Shown: one piece after another, positions 63,984-64,000 of the stretch
Numbering within the stretch: the stretch's first letter is position 1
How the letters are laid out: each line of letters starts with the position of its first letter
From: Streptomyces stelliscabiei
GTDB lineage: Bacteria; Actinomycetota; Actinomycetes; Streptomycetales; Streptomycetaceae
Reading direction: 5' to 3'
Length of the DNA: 64,000 nucleotides
NCBI RefSeq assembly: GCF_014873495.1
Contig: NZ_JADBGF010000001.1
Span: 744,001-808,000, forward strand
Program-made: the position numbers and the translations under genes
The notes under the pieces: generated by a model
What the model was told of the DNA's origin: nothing
Databases searched by the model: none
Seen by the model: only the letters and a program-made list of their open reading frames with translations

Positions 63984-64000
63984 TACCGTCGCGCAGAATT

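Overview
This window is very GC-rich actinomycete DNA, and the gene content points to Streptomyces or a close relative: an acyl-CoA carboxylase epsilon subunit, a SodF-type superoxide dismutase, a NiCoT nickel/cobalt permease, an ANTAR protein, an SPW membrane protein, a rifampicin monooxygenase and many TetR, HxlR, AraC and PaaX regulators. Start-stop overlaps (ATGA, GTGA) are common. There are no rRNA or tRNA genes, no insertion sequences and no CRISPR arrays. The region reads as accessory chromosome: short catabolic operons, each with its own regulator, separated by decaying gene remnants and short tandem repeats.

Layout. 0-4 kb: metal-related genes, namely a truncated metal-chelate/cobalamin ABC binding lipoprotein behind a cobalamin riboswitch, sodF and a NiCoT permease. 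4-12 kb: a PatB-type C-S lyase, an epoxide-hydrolase-like enzyme, a SnoaL/TetR pair with its operator, two scrambled pseudogenes, an epimerase and an S1-domain pseudogene. 11-17 kb: a fatty-acyl type operon (SDR, crotonase, hydrolase, acyl-CoA ligase) with a TetR repressor and matching operators. 17-23 kb: a regulon of reductases and a hydrolase sharing the operator GAAACCGATCGGTTTC, mixed with at least four pseudogenes. 23-26 kb: pccB/accE-like carboxylase genes with a divergent TetR. 26-36 kb: P450, PD-(D/E)XK nuclease-like protein, a VOC-AraC-VOC module, a VWA protein, rox with a leader peptide, and a 5'-nucleotidase.

36-58.5 kb is an aromatic-catabolism island. The plus-strand operon (FAH hydrolase, cupin, thioesterase, aryl-CoA ligase, flavin monooxygenase fused to an Old Yellow Enzyme reductase, 4HBT thioesterase, PaaX regulator), with a divergent RidA gene, looks like CoA-dependent anthranilate or salicylate degradation. 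The minus-strand genes encode PaaG-, PaaH- and PaaF-like enzymes and a thiolase, then a branched-chain/aryl 2-oxoacid dehydrogenase (E2, E1beta, E1alpha) with a divergent Lrp regulator, PaaN and an aromatic-type aminotransferase. Together they could carry aromatic or branched amino acids through 2-oxoacids to acyl-CoAs and then through beta-oxidation-like steps. 58.5-64 kb: SPW protein, a RidA/HxlR divergent pair, a cytochrome oxidase subunit I gene with a large internal in-frame deletion, a PP2C remnant and an ANTAR regulator.

The strongest candidate for something undescribed is the leader of the rifampicin monooxygenase gene. A 19-codon leader peptide with a near-perfect ribosome binding site ends exactly where a long hairpin begins, and the 3' arm of that hairpin reaches the rox start codon. 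This is the architecture of a translational attenuator. Other notable items are the deleted ctaD, a pseudogene split by an internal inversion, the four-site TetR regulon, the duplicated leaderless promoters of the VOC-AraC-VOC module, and 6-32 bp tandem repeats placed at gene borders.
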